A DNA stretch of 64,000 nucleotides from an uncultured Roseicyclus sp. (GTDB taxonomy: Bacteria > Pseudomonadota > Alphaproteobacteria > Rhodobacterales > Rhodobacteraceae), in contig CANLLF010000001.1 in NCBI GenBank assembly GCA_947491935.1, positions 434,001 to 498,000 on the forward strand, given 5' to 3'. Position 1 is the stretch's first letter, and each line of letters opens with the position of its first letter. Below, one piece after another: positions 1-8,563 of this stretch. The translations under genes were made by a program, and so were the position numbers. The notes under the pieces are model-generated. The model did no database searches and was not told the DNA's origin. It saw only the letters and a list, made by a program, of their open reading frames with translations.

Positions 1-802
1 CATTGGTCAGGCGGTCCTGACCGGCCGAAATGCTTGACCCGTGGATGTGGTTTCCAAGTTCCTGTGTGCAGAAGTCGAAGACGCAAGCGAACGCCCCCTG
101 CCCTGCAAGGCTTTCAAACGCACGACCGCCCATGCCCGTGGCGTGGAACACCGCCACTTCGAACCCGCGGTCTTCCAGCGCCGGTTTCAGGGGGATCACG
201 TATTTCAGGGCCGAGGTGCCAAGGGATGTCATGCCGATGATCGGCTTGCCCGCGTCTGGTTTCTGCACCGCGCGCGCCGCTCCGAGCACCGCGCCTGCGG
301 CCTGGCTGAGCGAGGCCTTGCAAATCGAGTTCAACCCATAGAGGCCCCCGGCCCAGAGGATCATCTGGGTATCGGCCGCCAGCCGGTCGGCGGGGATCAG
401 CGGCGAAAACGATACGGTCGAAACCACGTATTTTGGCACGCCAAGCGGCAGAGCGGTGCAGACATCCAGCGCCAGATCGGTGCCCATCGTGCCGCCCAGA
501 ACAATCATCCCGTCGAAGCGGCCCTCGGTATGGAGGCGCGCCGCCAGGAGGGCCGCGCCCTTGGCCATGATCTGCATCGCAGTGTTTTCATCACCTGACG
601 CAATGGCGGCCGCGATGGAGCTACCGCCTTCTTCGGCGACATCGTATTTGGAATAGTCGGTCGGTGTGGAGGGATCCCCAAGCACCGAGACATCAAGCGT
701 CAGAACCCGCCCGCCCTGATCGCGGATGACCTGAGCCAGAAAGCCGAGTTCATCATCCTTGGTGTCATAGGTGCCGATCACCAGAATGGTTTTGTCTGAC
801 AT
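1..802 (-). CDS. Tm-1-like ATP-binding (UPF0261) protein, partial
   Basis: The frame opens at ATG 802 and stays open to the window edge (267 codons), so the C-terminal part lies outside. The protein begins with the family-typical ILVIGTYDTKDDELGF, followed by an alanine-rich helix and VLGGTMGTDLAL near residue 100, and PIIGMTSLGTSALKYV near residue 190. This matches UPF0261, the domain named after the N-terminal half of plant Tm-1; its biochemical role is not settled. It sits 11 nt after the aldehyde dehydrogenase stop and is probably the last or penultimate gene of the TTT-transporter operon. In related loci a TIM-barrel Tm-1-like partner often follows; here that would be outside the window. 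The family call is good, the function unknown. Confidence 0.85.
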   Translation of the reverse strand, partial: MSDKTILVIGTYDTKDDELGFLAQVIRDQGGRVLTLDVSVLGDPSTPTDYSKYDVAEEGGSSIAAAIASGDENTAMQIMAKGAALLAARLHTEGRFDGMIVLGGTMGTDLALDVCTALPLGVPKYVVSTVSFSPLIPADRLAADTQMILWAGGLYGLNSICKASLSQAAGAVLGAARAVQKPDAGKPIIGMTSLGTSALKYVIPLKPALEDRGFEVAVFHATGMGGRAFESLAGQGAFACVFDFCTQELGNHIHGSSISAGQDRLTN

Positions 803-813
803 CGGCGAACTCC

Positions 814-2298
814 CTAAAGTTTGATCCAAGCGGTCTTGAGATCGACGTATTTATCAAGCGCATGGAGCGATTTATCAGACCCGTTTCCGGATTGGCCGAC
901 ACCGCCCAACGGTACGGTCCCGTCAGCCCCGCCATAGGTGTTCACATGGATGACCCCGGCGCGGACGGCCCGCACCATGCGATGCGCACGCGACAGGTTC
1001 GACGTCCAGACCGCGCCGGCCAACCCGTGAACGGTGGAATTGGCGATGCGAATGGCATCGTCTTCGGTGGGGAACGGTGTCACGCTCAGGACGGGCCCGA
1101 ACACTTCCTTCTGCGCCAGCGTAGCCTCGGGGGTTACGCCCGTAACGATGGTGGGGGCCATGTAATAGCCGCCGGTCTCGTCCAAGATACGGGTGCCACC
1201 AGTGACGACCTCCCCCCCTTCGGACAGCGCTGTCTCGACGAAACCAAGGTTCTGGTGCAGCTGAGCTTCCGAATTCACGGCACCAATCTGGGTTGTGACA
1301 TCCAGCGGATCTCCGACCCGCATCGCTTCCGCCGCCTTGACAACAGCCGCAACGAAATCATCGTGGATCGCATCCTCAACCAACAGGCGCGAGCCCGCCA
1401 CACAGACCTGCCCCGCATTGCGGAAGATCCCCGCCGCAGCGACCTTCGCCGCCTCGTCCAGATCCGGCGCATCGGCAAAAACGATGTTGGGCGATTTGCC
1501 CCCCAGTTCCAGATAGACCCGCTTGAGGTTGGAGCGCCCGGCATATTCGAGCAAACGCCGCCCGGTGCCGCCCGACCCGGTGAACACCAGCACATCGACA
1601 TCCATCGACAACCCCATCGCCTCGCCCACAACGGCGCCCTCGCCGGTGACCACGTTCAGCACACCGGGTGGAAGGCCCGCCTCCAGCGCCAGATCGGCCA
1701 TCCGCAGGAGCGACAGGGACGCGGTTTCGGCCGGTTTCAGGACGACGGAATTGCCCATGGCCAGCGCGGGCCCAAGCTTCCACGCGCCAATCATCAGCGG
1801 GAAGTTCCACGGAATGATCGCCCCCACCACGCCCACCGGTTCCTTGTGGATCAGACCCAGAATGTCGCCGGGCGTGGGCGCGATCTCTCCATATACCTTG
1901 TCCAATGCCTCGGCGTAGTATCGGATTGTTCCGGCGGCGGAGCCCGGTTCCGCCTTCAGCGCCATGCTGATCTCCGTGCCATTGTCACGCACACCCAGAA
2001 CCGCGAGTTCTAGTGCGTTGGCGTCGATCAGTTCGGCCCATCGACGCAACACCGCCTTGCGAGCTGCTGGCGGTTGGCCCGCCCAACGCCTGTCCTCGAA
2101 CGCGGCGCGGGCCGAGGCGATTGCGGCTTCCATATCGCGGACTGTGCCCCTGGCTATGGTCGTCAGACCCTGCCCATCAATCGGAGACAAAACCTCCATG
2201 GTGGCACCGTCCGACGCGGGTATGTGTTTGCCGTCGATCAGGTGGTGCCGGGGTGCGATGGGTTGCGCCCGCTGCGCGTTGATCTGGGATTGGTCCAT
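814..2298 (-). CDS. NAD(P)-dependent aldehyde dehydrogenase
   Basis: A 494-residue class I/II-type aldehyde dehydrogenase of normal length. Seen in the sequence: the PWNFP motif near 163-167, the cofactor-loop motif FTGSGGTGR near 239, the general base Glu in LELGGKSPN (about E264) and the nucleophilic Cys in NAGQVCVAGSR (about C299). It should oxidise an aldehyde to the acid in the cytosol. The ATG lies 6 nt after the tctA stop, so it is cotranscribed with the tctCBA transporter. With a class III aminotransferase on the other side of the locus, a semialdehyde made by transamination is a plausible substrate, but this is inference; the sequence does not fix the substrate. Confidence 0.93.
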   Translation of the reverse strand: MDQSQINAQRAQPIAPRHHLIDGKHIPASDGATMEVLSPIDGQGLTTIARGTVRDMEAAIASARAAFEDRRWAGQPPAARKAVLRRWAELIDANALELAVLGVRDNGTEISMALKAEPGSAAGTIRYYAEALDKVYGEIAPTPGDILGLIHKEPVGVVGAIIPWNFPLMIGAWKLGPALAMGNSVVLKPAETASLSLLRMADLALEAGLPPGVLNVVTGEGAVVGEAMGLSMDVDVLVFTGSGGTGRRLLEYAGRSNLKRVYLELGGKSPNIVFADAPDLDEAAKVAAAGIFRNAGQVCVAGSRLLVEDAIHDDFVAAVVKAAEAMRVGDPLDVTTQIGAVNSEAQLHQNLGFVETALSEGGEVVTGGTRILDETGGYYMAPTIVTGVTPEATLAQKEVFGPVLSVTPFPTEDDAIRIANSTVHGLAGAVWTSNLSRAHRMVRAVRAGVIHVNTYGGADGTVPLGGVGQSGNGSDKSLHALDKYVDLKTAWIKL

Positions 2299-2304
2299 GC
2301 TGCC

Positions 2305-3822
2305 CTACCGCTGCTGCGTGTCGTGAAGGTTGTGATCCTCGTCCGGCGCGTGGGCGCGGTATTCGCGGATCAACGTGCGGATGTGCAGGCCGATCACGAT
2401 CAGGATCATGGCGAAGATGATCATGGCGATGGGCCGTTCGATCATGTCCAACGGCCCGTTGAGGCGCGGCAGGGCGGAGCGCAGCTTTACCTCCATGATC
2501 CCACCCAGGACCATACCCAGGATGATCGGCACAATAGGCAGGTTGAGGCGTTTCAGGATCAGCCCCAGAACCCCGAAGCCCGCCGCGATCATGCAATCGG
2601 TCAGCGAATTGCGCAGGGAATGGACGCCCACGAAAGACAGAAGCAGGATCATCACGCCCAGAAATCGCGTCGGCACCCGGATGATCTTGGTCAACAGATT
2701 TGTCGAGAATAGCAGGAAGACCAGCACCAGCACGTTGAGGATGATCAGCGCGAGGTAGAGCGCGTAGACAAGATCGATATTGTTCTGGAACAGCTGCGGC
2801 CCCGGGATCACGTTGTGCACGTAGAAGACCGAGAGCATCATCGCCGTCAGCGCCTCACCCGGAATTCCGAGCGCCAGAAGCGGGATCATCGCCGCCGCAG
2901 GCACGGCGTTGTTGGCGGCCTCCGATGCGATCAGTCCCTCCGGTGAGCCTTTGCCAAACTTGTCGGGATCCTTGGAGGTTTTCTGGGCGTAGGTGTAGCT
3001 CATGAACTGGGCGGTGAATTCGCCGGTGCCGGGGATCATGCCGAGCAACACACCGAAGCTGGACGACACCGTGGCGACGCGCTTGTGGCCCATCAATTCG
3101 CGCAACCCGGCGGTCAGCTTGCCCGCCACCGGCGCGGCATCGGGGCTTTCATCGGGTGCTGTCAGCAGGAAGAACGCCTGACTGAGTGCGAAAAGGCCGA
3201 GGACCACGACAATGAGGTTCACGCCGGAACTCAGGAAGCTGAGCCCGAACGTGTACCGCGACGTGTAGGTGACGGCGTCGAGCCCTACCGTTTGCAGAAA
3301 GATCCCGAACATCGCCAGAAGGCCAGCAGCGAAGATTTGCCCGCGATGGGCGAGGATCACGAGGATGATGCCCAGAAGGGCGGCCAGGAAGATTTCCCGA
3401 CTGCCGAATAACGGCGCGACGAGAGCCAGCACAGGTGACAGGAGGATCAAACAGAGGATCCCGAAGAGCCCGCCCCAGAATGATGCGCTATAGGCCAGCG
3501 ACAAGGCGCGATGCGCCTCTCCCGCCTTGGTCATCGGGTAGCCGTCATACGACGTCAGCGCGTTGACCGCAGTGCCGGGTGTGTTGATCAGGATGGCGGG
3601 GATGGCACCGCCATACATGCTTGATCCGTAGATGCCGAGCAGCACGGTCAGGCCCACGATGGGATCAAACGCGAAGGTGGCGGGCAGCAGAATCGCGATG
3701 GCGACGGCGGGCCCGACACCGGGGATTGCCCCGATGATCACGCCGCCGATGGACCCCACCAGGAGCGCCACAAGGACATCCCAGCGGGCCAGCATCGCGG
3801 CCCCGGACAGAAGATCTTGCAT
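2305..3822 (-). CDS. tctA: TTT transporter large permease, TctA family
   Basis: A 505-residue, strongly hydrophobic protein with about 11-12 membrane segments, the size expected for TctA. It has the family signature GAIPGVGPAVAIAILLP at about 31-47 and a second copy of this type, LLGMIPGTGEFTAQF, in the middle, reflecting the internal duplication of TctA proteins. It forms the inner-membrane channel of a tripartite tricarboxylate-type importer with TctB and the periplasmic TctC. The start ATG at 3822 has a GGAG box about 9 nt upstream and lies 13 nt after tctB. Substrates of this family range over carboxylates and aromatic acids; this one is not predictable. Confidence 0.95.
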   Translation of the reverse strand: MQDLLSGAAMLARWDVLVALLVGSIGGVIIGAIPGVGPAVAIAILLPATFAFDPIVGLTVLLGIYGSSMYGGAIPAILINTPGTAVNALTSYDGYPMTKAGEAHRALSLAYSASFWGGLFGILCLILLSPVLALVAPLFGSREIFLAALLGIILVILAHRGQIFAAGLLAMFGIFLQTVGLDAVTYTSRYTFGLSFLSSGVNLIVVVLGLFALSQAFFLLTAPDESPDAAPVAGKLTAGLRELMGHKRVATVSSSFGVLLGMIPGTGEFTAQFMSYTYAQKTSKDPDKFGKGSPEGLIASEAANNAVPAAAMIPLLALGIPGEALTAMMLSVFYVHNVIPGPQLFQNNIDLVYALYLALIILNVLVLVFLLFSTNLLTKIIRVPTRFLGVMILLLSFVGVHSLRNSLTDCMIAAGFGVLGLILKRLNLPIVPIILGMVLGGIMEVKLRSALPRLNGPLDMIERPIAMIIFAMILIVIGLHIRTLIREYRAHAPDEDHNLHDTQQR

Positions 3823-3835
3823 CCACGGGCTCCGA

Positions 3836-4375
3836 TCAGAAGTAGGTCAACATGAATTGGCGCAGGCCATCGGGGAGGTATTGGTAGATCTGCCCGGCAG
3901 GCAACCGGACCTGCAAAAGGGACTTGAACAAGACGACGATCACGAGGGCCGCCGCACCGGCGGACAGGAGCGTGAAACGGCTCCGGTAACCAACGCGGAT
4001 GGCCAAGCTGATCGCGAAAATCACTGTCGTTGGCAGGTATCCGAGGATCGGGACGACCATCGCATAAACGATGAACCACCCCGCGTATTCCAACGAGGAG
4101 AGCCACAGTATCACTTCGCGCCAACGTCCCTCCAACCGATCGGACAGGGCCGAGCCGAGCAAGTGAAAGGCGGCGAAGCCCGCCATGCCGAGCAGCGAGA
4201 CGGCAGGCCAGAACCGGGGCTGCGCGAACAGAGGTGTACCGGATCGATACGCAGTCTGCGCCCAGATCTGCGACAGGAGGGCAATCGCGATGATCAGGAT
4301 CACACATGCGAAGACGATATCGCCGGGCCGACGATAGCGCTTGAACAGGGCCTGAAGTGTTTTGACACGCGACAT
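3836..4375 (-). CDS. tctB: TTT transporter small permease, TctB family
   Basis: A 179-residue membrane protein with about four hydrophobic segments (residues about 15-35, 48-68, 88-115 and 125-160 by eye), matching the small TctB subunit. It lies between tctC and tctA, the order typical for TTT systems. The ATG at 4375 has GGGAG about 7 nt upstream. It is separated from tctC by 69 nt containing a GC-rich hairpin, which would allow more of the binding protein than of the permeases to be made. Confidence 0.92.
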   Translation of the reverse strand: MSRVKTLQALFKRYRRPGDIVFACVILIIAIALLSQIWAQTAYRSGTPLFAQPRFWPAVSLLGMAGFAAFHLLGSALSDRLEGRWREVILWLSSLEYAGWFIVYAMVVPILGYLPTTVIFAISLAIRVGYRSRFTLLSAGAAALVIVVLFKSLLQVRLPAGQIYQYLPDGLRQFMLTYF

Positions 4376-4403
4376 TGCGGGCTCCCACCGGTCGGGTTTG
4401 GGT

Positions 4404-4428
4404 GGCCGGGCGACGATGCCACCCGGCC
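4404..4428 (-). promoter_or_regulatory. intercistronic hairpin between tctC and tctB
   Basis: GGCCGGG (4404-4410) is perfectly complementary to CCCGGCC (4422-4428) around an 11-nt loop. No T-tract follows on the minus strand, so it is more likely an mRNA-stabilising or partial-attenuation hairpin downstream of the binding-protein gene than a full terminator. Confidence 0.5.
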
Positions 4429-4444
4429 CCTTGCAGCGTGCGGG

Positions 4445-5389
4445 TTACTGGGACAGCATTTCGCCGATCCGGTTCAGCGTCTCGATATCCGTCTGGATCT
4501 GCGCCTCGACCTCGTCTGCAGGCTGCCAGTAAACGGCGGCCCCTGTTTCGGCGGCAAGGGACTGTGCCCGGTCAGACATCACCGTTTCACGGGCCACTGC
4601 GATGATGGCGTCGCGCACCTCTTGCGGCGTGTCGCGATGGACGAAGAGGCCGTTCCAAAGCGCGACGTTCAGATCCGGCGCAATCTCGGCCACGGTGGGC
4701 GCATCGGGCGTCAGCGGAATACGTTCCGATCCGATGGAAGCCAGAACCGTCACGTCGTCGAGGCAGGGCAGGATAAGTTGCAGGGTCGTGTTGATGACAT
4801 CCACGTCGCCCGAGGCCAGCGTGTTGCAATCCAGCGCATCGAAGGCCGCGTCGGCGGCGAAAGAAAAGCCCATCTCCTGCGCGAGGCCCAGGGTTACCTG
4901 CGTCGGCACAAGCGGCGCGCCGAAATGGCCCAGGACGACGCCGTTGTCAGCGGCATGGGCGGCAAGCTCCTCCATCGTCTGATAGGGGGCGTCGCCACTG
5001 GTGGCGATCACGAAAGGATAGGTCAGGAAGTTGCCGAGGGGCACGAACGGGTCGGGGTCCAGCTCGGGAATGCCAAGCTGCGGGCCGACCACAGGGATGG
5101 CGATTATGAACGAGCCAATGACCGAGCCGTCGGGGGGCGCATTGGCCACCTCGATCGCGCCGGGAAACGGGCCACCGCCGCCACCCGGGCGGTTCACGAC
5201 CGCGGCGGGCACGCCGTAGGCCTCCTGGAAATCCTCCGCGATCATACGGGTCAGCACGTCTTCCAGATCACCCGGTGGCCACGGCACGACGAACTCGACC
5301 GGGCCTTCGGGATATTCCGCAAGCGCCGCCCCGGACATCGCGGCAAGGGCGAGCGCGGGTGCCGCGAACGTCTTTGTCAGTATGGACAT
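4445..5389 (-). CDS. tctC: TTT transporter periplasmic binding protein, TctC/Bug family
   Basis: A 314-residue Bug-type extracytoplasmic solute receptor. The N-terminus MSILTKTFAAPALALAAMSG ends in an AxA-type signal peptidase site (AALA). After it comes EGPVEFVVPWPPGDLEDVLTR, the usual Bug-family start with the PWPPG loop, and later VVNRPGGGG. The start at 5389 is chosen over an in-frame ATG 12 codons upstream because GGGAG lies at the right spacing and the signal peptide begins there. First gene of the leftward operon, 113 nt from the divergent iclR. It delivers its ligand to TctAB. An unusual point is two or more cysteines in the mature part (DALDC, LPCLDD), compatible with a disulfide. 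Confidence 0.93.
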   Translation of the reverse strand: MSILTKTFAAPALALAAMSGAALAEYPEGPVEFVVPWPPGDLEDVLTRMIAEDFQEAYGVPAAVVNRPGGGGGPFPGAIEVANAPPDGSVIGSFIIAIPVVGPQLGIPELDPDPFVPLGNFLTYPFVIATSGDAPYQTMEELAAHAADNGVVLGHFGAPLVPTQVTLGLAQEMGFSFAADAAFDALDCNTLASGDVDVINTTLQLILPCLDDVTVLASIGSERIPLTPDAPTVAEIAPDLNVALWNGLFVHRDTPQEVRDAIIAVARETVMSDRAQSLAAETGAAVYWQPADEVEAQIQTDIETLNRIGEMLSQ

Positions 5390-5418
5390 TTTGTTCTCCC
5401 TGTATCGGTTCATATATT

Positions 5419-5431
5419 GAACCATTGGTTC
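5419..5431. promoter_or_regulatory. palindrome GAACCA-T-TGGTTC, candidate IclR operator
   Basis: A perfect 6-1-6 inverted repeat lies in the 113-nt divergent region, 30 nt upstream of the tctC ATG and 72 nt upstream of the iclR ATG. IclR regulators usually bind short palindromes in the intergenic region beside their own gene. Position and symmetry are seen; the assignment to this regulator is inference. Confidence 0.55.
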
Positions 5432-5502
5432 GCAAAAAAGGTTGCCTTGTTAAATAAGACCTGTCAAACCTTTTCTATGACCGGGATGGAGAGAGGTTTC
5501 CC

Positions 5503-6312
5503 ATGTCCTCCGCCGCAAAGACGCTTGATTTGTTGTCTCATTTCTCAGACCTGCGACCCGAGATCGGCTTATCGCAGCTTTGCCGCCTCGCGGGGCGCGA
5601 CAAGGCGACGACCTATCGCCACGTCCAAGCGCTTGAAGAGGCTGGGTTTGTTGAGCAAAATCCGGTAACCAAGCGTTACCGCCTCGGCCCCGCCCTTCTG
5701 CAACTGGCCCAGATACGCGAGCGGACGGTGCCGCGGAAAGCCGGCGTGGAGGCCCCGCTACACATGCTTGCGGAGGCGACCGGTGAAACCGCCCATGTCG
5801 CGGTGCTGTCGGGAACAACGCTCTACGCCCTGCACCAACTCGAATCGGTGAAACACAGCACCCGCGTCCTGATCGACGTGAACACCTTCCCCCTCCATGC
5901 AACCGCATCAGGCCTGTGCGCACTGGCCTTCGGCCCGAATGAGCTGGTGGACCTTGCGACCAAGACCATGACGCGCTTCACGCCGGAAACCATCACAACG
6001 CCCGACGCGCTGAAAGGCGAGATCGCCATCACCCGGCAACGTGGGTTCGCGCAATCGTCGGGCGGGTATGAACACGACGTCCATTCGATGTCCGCGCCGA
6101 TTTTCGATCAGACGGACCTGTTCGCCGGAACCGTCTCGGTCGCCTGCGTGGCGACCCGGGTCACGCCGGAGCTGACGCGGATCATCTACGAACACCTCGT
6201 GCTGGCCAGCCGGGGCATCACCCATAATTGGGGCGGTTCTGTTCCCGATATCATTGAGGCCGCTTGGGCAGGCAGCCTGACCGGCACAGAGGCATTGGAG
6301 CCGATGACATGA
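5503..6312 (+). CDS. IclR-family transcriptional regulator
   Basis: A 269-residue protein with an N-terminal winged helix-turn-helix (about residues 5-65: LSQLCRLAGRDKATTYRHV, then KRYRLGP) and a C-terminal IclR effector domain (for example GETAHVAVLSGTTLYAL and HATASGLCALAF). Purine-rich GGAGAGAGG precedes the ATG. It is divergent from tctCBA and overlaps the next gene by ATGA, so it is translated together with the aminotransferase. It likely senses the imported compound or its metabolite and controls both directions through the palindrome at 5419-5431. Confidence 0.93.
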   Translation: MSSAAKTLDLLSHFSDLRPEIGLSQLCRLAGRDKATTYRHVQALEEAGFVEQNPVTKRYRLGPALLQLAQIRERTVPRKAGVEAPLHMLAEATGETAHVAVLSGTTLYALHQLESVKHSTRVLIDVNTFPLHATASGLCALAFGPNELVDLATKTMTRFTPETITTPDALKGEIAITRQRGFAQSSGGYEHDVHSMSAPIFDQTDLFAGTVSVACVATRVTPELTRIIYEHLVLASRGITHNWGGSVPDIIEAAWAGSLTGTEALEPMT

Positions 6313-7655
6313 AGGATTCGAACTTCCTGAAGGAAAACAACGCCCGCTTCATGTGGCATCCGATGACGTCACCGCAAGACAGCAAGGACAATCCGCCCAA
6401 GATCATCACCGGATCATGCGGAGTTCGGATTACGGATATCGACGGGCATTCGGTCGTCGACGCCGTGGGCGGGTTGTGGAACGTGAACCTCGGCTATTCC
6501 TGTCAGCCCGTCAAAGACGCCATCACAGCTCAGCTTGAAACACTGCCCTATTACTCGACCTTCCGCGGCGCCTCCAACGACGCGGCGATTGAGCTCTCCT
6601 ATGAGTTGGGTCAGTTCTTTGCCCCCGATGGCCTGAGTCGGGCGTTCTTCACGTCGGGCGGGTCGGATTCGGTGGAAACGGCGCTGCGTCTGGCGCGGCA
6701 GTTCCACAAGCTGCGGGGGGAAGCGGGCCGGGCGAAGTTCCTGAGCCTCAAGAAGGGGTATCACGGCACCCATATCGGCGGCGCGTCGGTCAACGGTAAC
6801 GCCAATTTCCGCAATGCCTACGAGCCGCTTCTGCCCGGCTGCTACCACATCCCCGCGCCCTACACCTACCGCAACCCGTTCAACGAATCCGACCCAGAGC
6901 GGCTCGCGCAGCTTTGTGCGGCCGCGCTGGAAGACGAAATCGCGTTTCAGGGCGCCAATACGATCGCCGCGATGATCATGGAGCCAATCCTGGGGGCAGG
7001 CGGTGTGATCCCGCCGCACAAAAGCTTCGCGCCCATGGTGCGTGAGATCTGTGACCGGAACGGCATCCTGTTGATCACCGACGAGGTCATCACGGCCTAC
7101 GGACGCACGGGCGCGTGGTCCGGTGCGCGCCTTTGGGGCATTCAGCCCGACATGATGTGCACAGCCAAGGCGATCACCAACGGCTTCTTTCCGTTCGGAG
7201 CGGTTATGCTCGGCGAGAAGATGGTGGCGGCGTTTGAGGACAACCCTTCGGCCAAGATCGGCCACGGTTACACCTATTCGGGCCACCCCGTGGGCGCGGC
7301 CGCCGCGCTGGCCAGCCTTGAGGAAATGCAACGGCTAAACGTAGTCGAGAACGCCGCGGCGCGCGGCACCCAGCTATACGACGGCTGTCTGGCGTTGAAG
7401 GAACGGTATGACGTGATCGGCGACGTGCGCGGCGGTCACGGGCTGATGACGGCCATCGAAATGGTCAGCGACCGCGCCACCAAGGCCCCGATTGACGCGG
7501 CCTCGGCCAGCAAGGTGCAGGAGATCGCCTACCAATCCGGCGCCATGGTGCGTGTGTCGGGCGCGAACCTGATCCTGTCCCCCCCGCTGGTGCTGACCGA
7601 GGAAGATGCAGCCACGATCCTCTCCGCCCTCGATGCGGGGCTGGCCGCGCTATGA
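6309..7655 (+). CDS. class III (omega) aminotransferase, PLP-dependent
   Basis: A 448-residue fold-type I class III aminotransferase. Visible: the N-terminal FMWHPMTSP, the substrate/phosphate motif FTSGGSDSVETALRLAR, the Asp that binds the pyridine nitrogen in LLITDEVITAYGRTG, and the Schiff-base Lys in MCTAKAITNGFFPFGA. Members use beta-alanine, taurine, GABA, putrescine or other terminal amines with pyruvate or 2-oxoglutarate. The start at 6309 (MKDSNFLKENN) overlaps the iclR stop as ATGA and is preferred over an upstream in-frame GTG/ATG inside iclR. The next gene also overlaps by ATGA. It probably supplies the aldehyde for the dehydrogenase at 814-2298. Confidence 0.93.
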   Translation: MKDSNFLKENNARFMWHPMTSPQDSKDNPPKIITGSCGVRITDIDGHSVVDAVGGLWNVNLGYSCQPVKDAITAQLETLPYYSTFRGASNDAAIELSYELGQFFAPDGLSRAFFTSGGSDSVETALRLARQFHKLRGEAGRAKFLSLKKGYHGTHIGGASVNGNANFRNAYEPLLPGCYHIPAPYTYRNPFNESDPERLAQLCAAALEDEIAFQGANTIAAMIMEPILGAGGVIPPHKSFAPMVREICDRNGILLITDEVITAYGRTGAWSGARLWGIQPDMMCTAKAITNGFFPFGAVMLGEKMVAAFEDNPSAKIGHGYTYSGHPVGAAAALASLEEMQRLNVVENAAARGTQLYDGCLALKERYDVIGDVRGGHGLMTAIEMVSDRATKAPIDAASASKVQEIAYQSGAMVRVSGANLILSPPLVLTEEDAATILSALDAGLAAL

Positions 7656-8524
7656 GCGGGGATTTCGTGGCCCTTCTGGGAACCAAGGGAGGCCCGGCGA
7701 TCCGCCCCGGCTCGTCCATGCCCACCTCCAACCTGATCTGTCTCGATGGCCGCCGGATCGTCGTCGATTGCGGACTTGGCGTGACCAAGGGCTTGGTGGA
7801 TCAGGACATGCAACTCAAAGATCTGTCGATGATCTTCATCACCCATCTGCATTCCGACCATTATCTTGAGCTTGGCCCGCTGATCCACACCGCGTGGACC
7901 GCTGGTCTGAAGACGCCAGTCGAGATCTGGGGACCCGACGGGTTGGACGCCTATTGGCGCGGATTTCTGGACTCCATGAAGGTCGATATCGACCTGCGCA
8001 TCGACGATGAAGGCCGGCCGGACATACGCGATCTGGTGCAGTTCCACGTGATCGATGCCGGCGACGTGCTGCACCGCGATGGCCTCACCGTGTCGGCCAT
8101 TCGCACCGAACATCCGCCGCTGGTGGATTGCTTTGCGCTGTCCTTCAAAACCGCGTCCACCCACGTGGTCTTTTCCGGCGACACCGCCCCGATAGCAGCG
8201 TTGGAGACATTCGCCGAGGGGGCGGATCTGCTGATCCATGAAGTGATGCTGAAAGACGCCTTACCCGCCCTGATGGAACGGGTTGGCAATGGCAGTGACA
8301 AGCTGATGGCACATTTTCTGCGCTCCCACACATTTGCCCATGATGCGGCCGGAACGGCGGCGCGCGCCGGCGTCAAATCGCTTGCCCTGTCTCACCTCAT
8401 CCCGTCCGATGATCCGGCGTTCACCGAAGCCCATTGGCGTGAGGCCGTGGATGGCATTTTCGATGGCCGCTTGATCATCGGTATGGATGGGCTCCGAATT
8501 CATTTGCCCATCAGCGCGTCCTGA
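7652..8524 (+). CDS. MBL-fold metallo-hydrolase
   Basis: A 290-residue metallo-beta-lactamase-fold protein with the dinuclear metal motif THLHSDHYLELG (HxHxDH) at about 67-78, FSGDTAP near 170, a further His in LLIHEVM, and LALSHLIPSDD near the C-terminus. Layout and length resemble RNase Z/arylsulfatase-like members used in catabolic loci rather than class B beta-lactamases. It overlaps the aminotransferase by ATGA, so a role in the same pathway (hydrolysis of an ester, lactone or thioester) is likely but the substrate is unknown. Confidence 0.88.
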   Translation: MSGDFVALLGTKGGPAIRPGSSMPTSNLICLDGRRIVVDCGLGVTKGLVDQDMQLKDLSMIFITHLHSDHYLELGPLIHTAWTAGLKTPVEIWGPDGLDAYWRGFLDSMKVDIDLRIDDEGRPDIRDLVQFHVIDAGDVLHRDGLTVSAIRTEHPPLVDCFALSFKTASTHVVFSGDTAPIAALETFAEGADLLIHEVMLKDALPALMERVGNGSDKLMAHFLRSHTFAHDAAGTAARAGVKSLALSHLIPSDDPAFTEAHWREAVDGIFDGRLIIGMDGLRIHLPISAS

Positions 8525-8563
8525 CGAAAGCACCCCACAGCTAAGATTGGTCAGGTGAGTGCT

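Noticed and set aside
3632-5668. 678-codon open frame on the plus strand
   Set aside because: Shadow of tctA, tctB and tctC on the opposite strand; composition is Arg/His/Gly-rich without a fold-like pattern.
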